From: Kribbella antibiotica
GTDB taxonomy: Bacteria > Actinomycetota > Actinomycetes > Propionibacteriales > Kribbellaceae
Assembly: GCF_004349055.1 (NCBI RefSeq)
Contig: NZ_SMKX01000023.1
Span: forward strand, 19,945-83,944
Length of the DNA stretch: 64,000 nt
Reading direction: 5' to 3'
Shown here: positions 60,792 through 64,000 of the stretch, piece after piece
Position numbering within the stretch: position 1 is the first letter of the stretch
How the letters are laid out: each line of letters begins with the position of its first letter
Notes under the pieces: generated by a model
Seen by the model: only the letters and a program-made list of their open reading frames with translations
Told to the model about the DNA's origin: nothing
The model's database searches: none
Program-made: the position numbers and the translations under genes

Positions 60792-61532
60792 TCAGAGGGT
60801 GGCGGGGGAAAGGCTGAAGTGGGCCAGTTCGGCGGCGACTGTCTCGGCGGTGGGGCGGTCGGACTCGGAGACGATGCGGCCGTTGACCAGGAAGACGACG
60901 CGGTCGGCGTACGACGCCGCCACCGGGTCGTGGGTGACCATGACGATGGTCTGACCGAGGGCGCGGGCCTGGTCCCGCAGGAGAGCCAGGACCTCCACCG
61001 CGGTGACGGTGTCCAGGGCGCCGGTGGGCTCGTCGGCGAAGGTGATTGCGGAGCGACCGGCCAGGGCGCGGGCGATCGCAACGCGCTGCTGCTGACCACC
61101 GGACAGCTCACTCGGCCGGTGCCCCATGCGCTCACCCAGTCCGACCCGGGTGATCACTTCACGAATCCAGGCCTCGTCCGGCGACTTCCCGGCCAGTGTC
61201 TGCGGCAGTACGACGTTCTGCCGCACGGTCAGCGCAGGCATCAGGTTGAAGGACTGGAAGACGAAAGCGACATGTTCACGTCGCAGCTCGGTCAGTGCAG
61301 TCTCATCGAGCCCCAGCAGCGACTGCCCAGCCAGCTGGACCTGACCGGAGGACGGTGCGTCCAGACCGGCCGCGCAGTGCAGCAGGGTGCTCTTGCCGGA
61401 GCCGGACGGCCCCATCACCGCAGTGAAGGAGCCTTCCGCGAAGCCGTACGTGATGCCGTCCAGTGCGGTCACCGTGCCGGGGCCGGTGCCATAGACCTTC
61501 CGGACGTCAGTGAGCTGGACCGGCGTGCTCAC
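60792..61532 (-). CDS. MacB-type ABC transporter ATP-binding protein
   Basis: A 246-residue ATPase of the LolD/MacB group: Walker [10 protein letters not shown] near residue 42, [18 protein letters not shown]-loop, signature [15 protein letters not shown], Walker [13 protein letters not shown], switch MVTHDP. GTG 61532 overlaps the upstream DUF1707-like gene (GTGA), and the FtsX-like permease gene follows by 15 bp. Three-gene operon on the minus strand. Confidence 0.92.
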   Translation of the reverse strand: MSTPVQLTDVRKVYGTGPGTVTALDGITYGFAEGSFTAVMGPSGSGKSTLLHCAAGLDAPSSGQVQLAGQSLLGLDETALTELRREHVAFVFQSFNLMPALTVRQNVVLPQTLAGKSPDEAWIREVITRVGLGERMGHRPSELSGGQQQRVAIARALAGRSAITFADEPTGALDTVTAVEVLALLRDQARALGQTIVMVTHDPVAASYADRVVFLVNGRIVSESDRPTAETVAAELAHFSLSPATL

Positions 61533-61954
61533 ACGCCCACCTGTACGTCGGTCTTGCGGTGGTAGGACTCGTGCGTCCACCAGAGGATTCCGACGACCAT
61601 GCCCAGGCCGAGGTCGGACCAGAGCCACCATGGCCAGTCGAAGTGCCCGAAGACGGCCAGCGTCGCCCAGACCATGAACTGCACGACACAGGCGACCAGC
61701 CACACCGCGGTGAACGCCCGCAGCGCCACAGTCAGCCCCCGCGGCGGAGTCGCGTCAGCAACCCCAGCGAAGACCTGTCGAAGGTCACCACGGTTCCGGG
61801 CATCGTGCAGCAGCGACTGCCGGTCGCTGGCGGCAGGCGGCGTCAGCACACCCCGCCGTACGGCGCTGTCCAGCTTGGCGACCGCGGAGCGCCGGTCGGC
61901 CTCGGTCAGGGCGAGCTGGTCGGGGAGCAACAGCGGATCGAGAACGGTAGTCAT
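61529..61954 (-). CDS. DUF1707-like, two-TM protein
   Basis: A 141-residue protein. The N-terminal part (LTEADRRSAVAKLDSAVRRGVLTPPAASDRQSLLHDARNRGDLRQVF as family blocks, residues about 16-63) resembles the DUF1707 domain. Two membrane segments follow (about 77-98 and 106-124). ATG 61954 starts the operon that continues with the MacB-type ATPase and permease. Its role may be regulatory or assembly-related; this is inference from co-transcription only. Confidence 0.75.
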   Translation of the reverse strand: MTTVLDPLLLPDQLALTEADRRSAVAKLDSAVRRGVLTPPAASDRQSLLHDARNRGDLRQVFAGVADATPPRGLTVALRAFTAVWLVACVVQFMVWATLAVFGHFDWPWWLWSDLGLGMVVGILWWTHESYHRKTDVQVGV

Positions 61955-62102
61955 CAGAGGTACCCAGGCTTTCCAGGAGGAGGAGTGCTTCTGTCAAATA
62001 GCGTAGGGGTTGAACAGTTTCTCCGCCCAGGGGGCGACCTGGTGTCTGCGAGGTGGTGGTAGACCCCCTCTGCCCGGTGGTGAAGTGCGCGAAGATAGGG
62101 GG

Positions 62103-62807
62103 ATGAACGCAGAGTTGCCACCCGGTCTCGCGCTGGCGTGGGGTGTCCAGCCGGCGCAGCGACGCGGTCCGAAGCCCGGGCTGTCGGTCGAGCAGATCGT
62201 CGCGACCGGCATCGAGTTCGGCGACAGGGCCGGGTTCGAGGCGATCTCACTGCAGAAGATCGCGGCGCAGTTCGGCGTCACCACGAACGCGATGTACCGC
62301 TATGTGCGCTCCAAGGACGAGCTGATCGTCCTCGTCCACGACAAGGCGCTCGGCGCCCCGCCGGAGCTCCCTGCAGGCTGGCGCGCAGCCGGGACCGCCT
62401 GGGTGCACGCGCTGGTCGACCGGTACGGCGAACGTCCGTGGCTGCTCGACGTCCCGATCCGGGGCGCCCCCATCACACCGAATGTGATGCGCTGGGCCGA
62501 GGTGATGCTGCAGGCGTTCGCCGAAACGCCGCTGTCCCAGCACGATGCCCTCGGCTGCCTGATGCTGCTCGACGGATTCGCCCGCAACTACGCGAACCTG
62601 GCGCGCCAGCTCGGCGCGAACAACGACGTACCGGTCCAAGCCGAACAGGTCGGCGCGTTCCTGGTCCCGAGGCTCATCGAGGGCAACTACCCCATGCTCG
62701 TCTCGCTCTACACGAACGCCGAATACAACGACGGCCTCGACGACGACCTCGAATTCGGCCTGACCCGCACCCTCGACGGCATCGAGGTCCTGATCAAGGC
62801 AGCGTGA
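62103..62807 (+). CDS. TetR-family regulator with TetR_C-type domain
   Basis: A 234-residue repressor-like protein. Helix-turn-helix: LSVEQIVATGIEFGDRAGFEAISLQKIAAQFGVTTNAMYRYVRSKDELI as family blocks, about residues 24-72. A long C-terminal ligand domain follows. ATG 62103 begins it, with a G-rich stretch before. It is divergent from the DUF1707-MacB-FtsX operon across 148 bp, so that exporter is its probable target. That gap shows only a weak CCAGG/CCTGG inverted repeat at 62027-62042. It overlaps the convergent glycosidase gene by 14 bp. Confidence 0.84.
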   Translation: MNAELPPGLALAWGVQPAQRRGPKPGLSVEQIVATGIEFGDRAGFEAISLQKIAAQFGVTTNAMYRYVRSKDELIVLVHDKALGAPPELPAGWRAAGTAWVHALVDRYGERPWLLDVPIRGAPITPNVMRWAEVMLQAFAETPLSQHDALGCLMLLDGFARNYANLARQLGANNDVPVQAEQVGAFLVPRLIEGNYPMLVSLYTNAEYNDGLDDDLEFGLTRTLDGIEVLIKAA

Positions 62808-63963
62808 TGCGAACCGGTCCTTCGGTCCGCGCGGCCACCCACTGCAGGTGAAATTCGCTGCCGGGGGCAACTTCCGCCCGGCGCTCCGGCTCAGCCCGCA
62901 GGTTGACCGGGGCGGTCAGCGTGGTGACCGCAGGCTCAACCGGTACGCCGTTGCTGCGCACGGAGGCGATCACGTCGGCCAGCGCCTGGGCGGCCGGCTT
63001 GCGCTCGTGGTCGACGGTGAACAGGCCCAGGTCGTATTCGCGATCCGGGAAGTCCAGCAACCGCCGGTCGATATCGTGCGACGACCACCACGTCACGCCG
63101 TACAGGGCCGGATTCGGGAGCACGTGCTCAACCGTCCGCCGGGTGAATTCAGCCTGCAGGGCGACGGGAATGTCCGGTCCGGGGACGCCGACCTCCTGCA
63201 GCCAGACCGGCCGTGCCGGGTCCAGCGACGTCGCAGCCGCGAGCTCGACCAGGTAGTCGGCATGGCTGAGCGTCGCCGGACCCATCGGCCCGTCCACTCG
63301 GGAGACCCCGTTGAACACCCAGGAGTGGACCGTACTGAGGTCGCCGAGATCCACCACGTCCGTCGGGTGGAAGGGATGATCGGCCTTGTACCAAGCGTCG
63401 TCGAACAACGAATGCAGAGCCAGTATGTCGGGCGCTGCCTTCCGTACCGTGTCGAGCAGCTCCCCGGCCCAGGCGGTCGACGATCCGAGCGTGGTCGGGC
63501 TGTCCGGCCAGAGGTTGTTGACCTCGTTCCCGAGCGTGATGGCGAACAGATTCGGCTTCTCCGCGATCGCGCGGCTCACGGTATCGACGTATGCCGTCAG
63601 CCCGTCGCGCACGGTTGAGTCCTCGAAAAGACTGCTCTTGTGCCAGGTCAGCATCCATGACGGCAGGAAGTCAAAGCTGGACAGGTGGCCCTGGATCAGG
63701 TCGACCGCGACCGACAGACCGTGCTCCGCCGCAGCATCGATGGTGTCGCGCAGATCGTCAATTGCGCGCTCGCGGATGATCGCCCGGTTCGGCTGGATCC
63801 ACGGCCAGACCGGGAAGACCCGGACGTGGTCGAGGCCCAGCCCGGCCAGATCCGCGAAGTCCCGCCGTACGGCGTCGCCGTCGTAGTCGAGCCAGCTGTA
63901 GAACCAGCCGCTCGAAGGAACGTAGTTCGCGCCGAACCGCGGATCCAAAGCCATGATCCGCAT
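62794..63963 (-). CDS. GH5-like glycoside hydrolase
   Basis: A 389-residue TIM-barrel glycosidase-like protein without a signal peptide. DPRFGANYVPSSGWFYSW opens it, the likely acid/base Glu is in ITLGNEVNNLW near residue 145, and the likely nucleophile Glu is in PVWLQEVGVPG near 257. TWWSSHDIDRR near 293 fits the Trp-bearing strand of the clan A fold. Cytosolic location suggests cleavage of imported oligosaccharides. ATG 63963 is taken; ATG 63954 (MALDPRF) is equally possible. A LacI-type palindrome abuts the start. Confidence 0.78.
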   Translation of the reverse strand: MRIMALDPRFGANYVPSSGWFYSWLDYDGDAVRRDFADLAGLGLDHVRVFPVWPWIQPNRAIIRERAIDDLRDTIDAAAEHGLSVAVDLIQGHLSSFDFLPSWMLTWHKSSLFEDSTVRDGLTAYVDTVSRAIAEKPNLFAITLGNEVNNLWPDSPTTLGSSTAWAGELLDTVRKAAPDILALHSLFDDAWYKADHPFHPTDVVDLGDLSTVHSWVFNGVSRVDGPMGPATLSHADYLVELAAATSLDPARPVWLQEVGVPGPDIPVALQAEFTRRTVEHVLPNPALYGVTWWSSHDIDRRLLDFPDREYDLGLFTVDHERKPAAQALADVIASVRSNGVPVEPAVTTLTAPVNLRAEPERRAEVAPGSEFHLQWVAARTEGPVRITLP

Positions 63964-63979
63964 GCTAAATCGGTTTAGC
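63964..63979. promoter_or_regulatory. LacI-family operator candidate at the glycosidase start
   Basis: GCTAAATCGGTTTAGC is a 14-of-16 palindrome of the CTAAA-CG-TTTAG type common for LacI regulators. It directly abuts the glycosidase start codon. The regulator would lie beyond the right edge. Confidence 0.6.
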
Positions 63980-64000
63980 CCCCGGGAGCAACCGAGGCCC

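Noticed and set aside
1..64000. tRNA/rRNA genes, insertion sequences, prophage or a secondary-metabolite cluster
   Set aside because: No T-loop or rRNA signatures, transposase, integrase, phage structural genes or NRPS/PKS genes were seen in either strand.

Overview
The window is 64 kb of very GC-rich DNA with many GTG starts and 4-bp ATGA/GTGA gene junctions. It encodes the ergothioneine genes egtABCD, a mycobacterial-type FolP2 paralogue, an ECF sigma factor paired with a DGPF protein, and DtxR-type iron regulation. Together these point to a soil actinobacterium. The many LacI-, GntR- and ABC-linked sugar genes and the secreted chitinase would fit Kribbella or a relative in the Propionibacteriales, but the genus is an inference. 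I see no tRNA or rRNA genes, CRISPR array, prophage or insertion sequence; this looks like core-plus-accessory chromosome.

Layout. 1-2.3 kb: L-fucose/fuconate catabolism (aldo/keto reductase cut by the window edge, SDR dehydrogenase, fuconate dehydratase) on the minus strand behind a perfect ATCCTATAGGAT palindrome. 2.5-5.4 kb: folP2-like gene, RibD-type reductase, dioxygenase-fold protein and an orphan. 5.4-9.9 kb: ferric-siderophore uptake (binding lipoprotein, two permeases, ATPase, FhuF-like iron-sulfur reductase) around an iron box. 10-14.3 kb: egtABCD, with no egtE beside it. 14.3-20.4 kb: a THUMP-like RNA methyltransferase, a LacI-controlled sugar ABC importer and an alpha/beta hydrolase. 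20.4-28.6 kb: the secreted section, with a 1310-residue GH18 chitinase, two paralogous small cell-wall-hydrolase-like proteins, an XRE-NBR1 fusion regulator and a secreted tripeptidyl aminopeptidase. 28.7-35.7 kb: GbsR/MarR regulator with an ABC-2 exporter, then a 1286-residue secreted protein built of nine Cys4 repeats. 35.7-38.8 kb: PPOX protein plus cobL-cobM-cobK. 38.8-45.4 kb: TetR/NmrA pair, rpe, a HAD phosphatase, a polysaccharide deacetylase and a polar amino acid ABC importer. 45.6-49.9 kb: FMN riboswitch followed by ribD-ribE-pnuX-ribBA-ribH. 50-58.3 kb: WYL regulator with a duplicated-domain protein, hisE-hisG-PH protein, aldose epimerase, DGPF/ECF42 pair, truncated haemoglobin, uridine-kinase-like protein and SseB protein. 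58.3-64 kb: a MacB/FtsX-type exporter, a TetR regulator and a GH5-like glycosidase.

The clearest pathway units are riboflavin synthesis with its riboswitch and transporter, ergothioneine synthesis, iron-siderophore uptake and sugar-acid catabolism. The least explained items are: a roughly 100-bp imperfectly palindromic element present twice (2371-2473 and 42891-42992); the nine-repeat secreted protein; the XRE-NBR1 regulator beside the two hydrolases that share a conserved leader; and the chitinase with a glycine-rich hydrophobic N-terminal region and CebR-like and CRP-like sites in its promoter.
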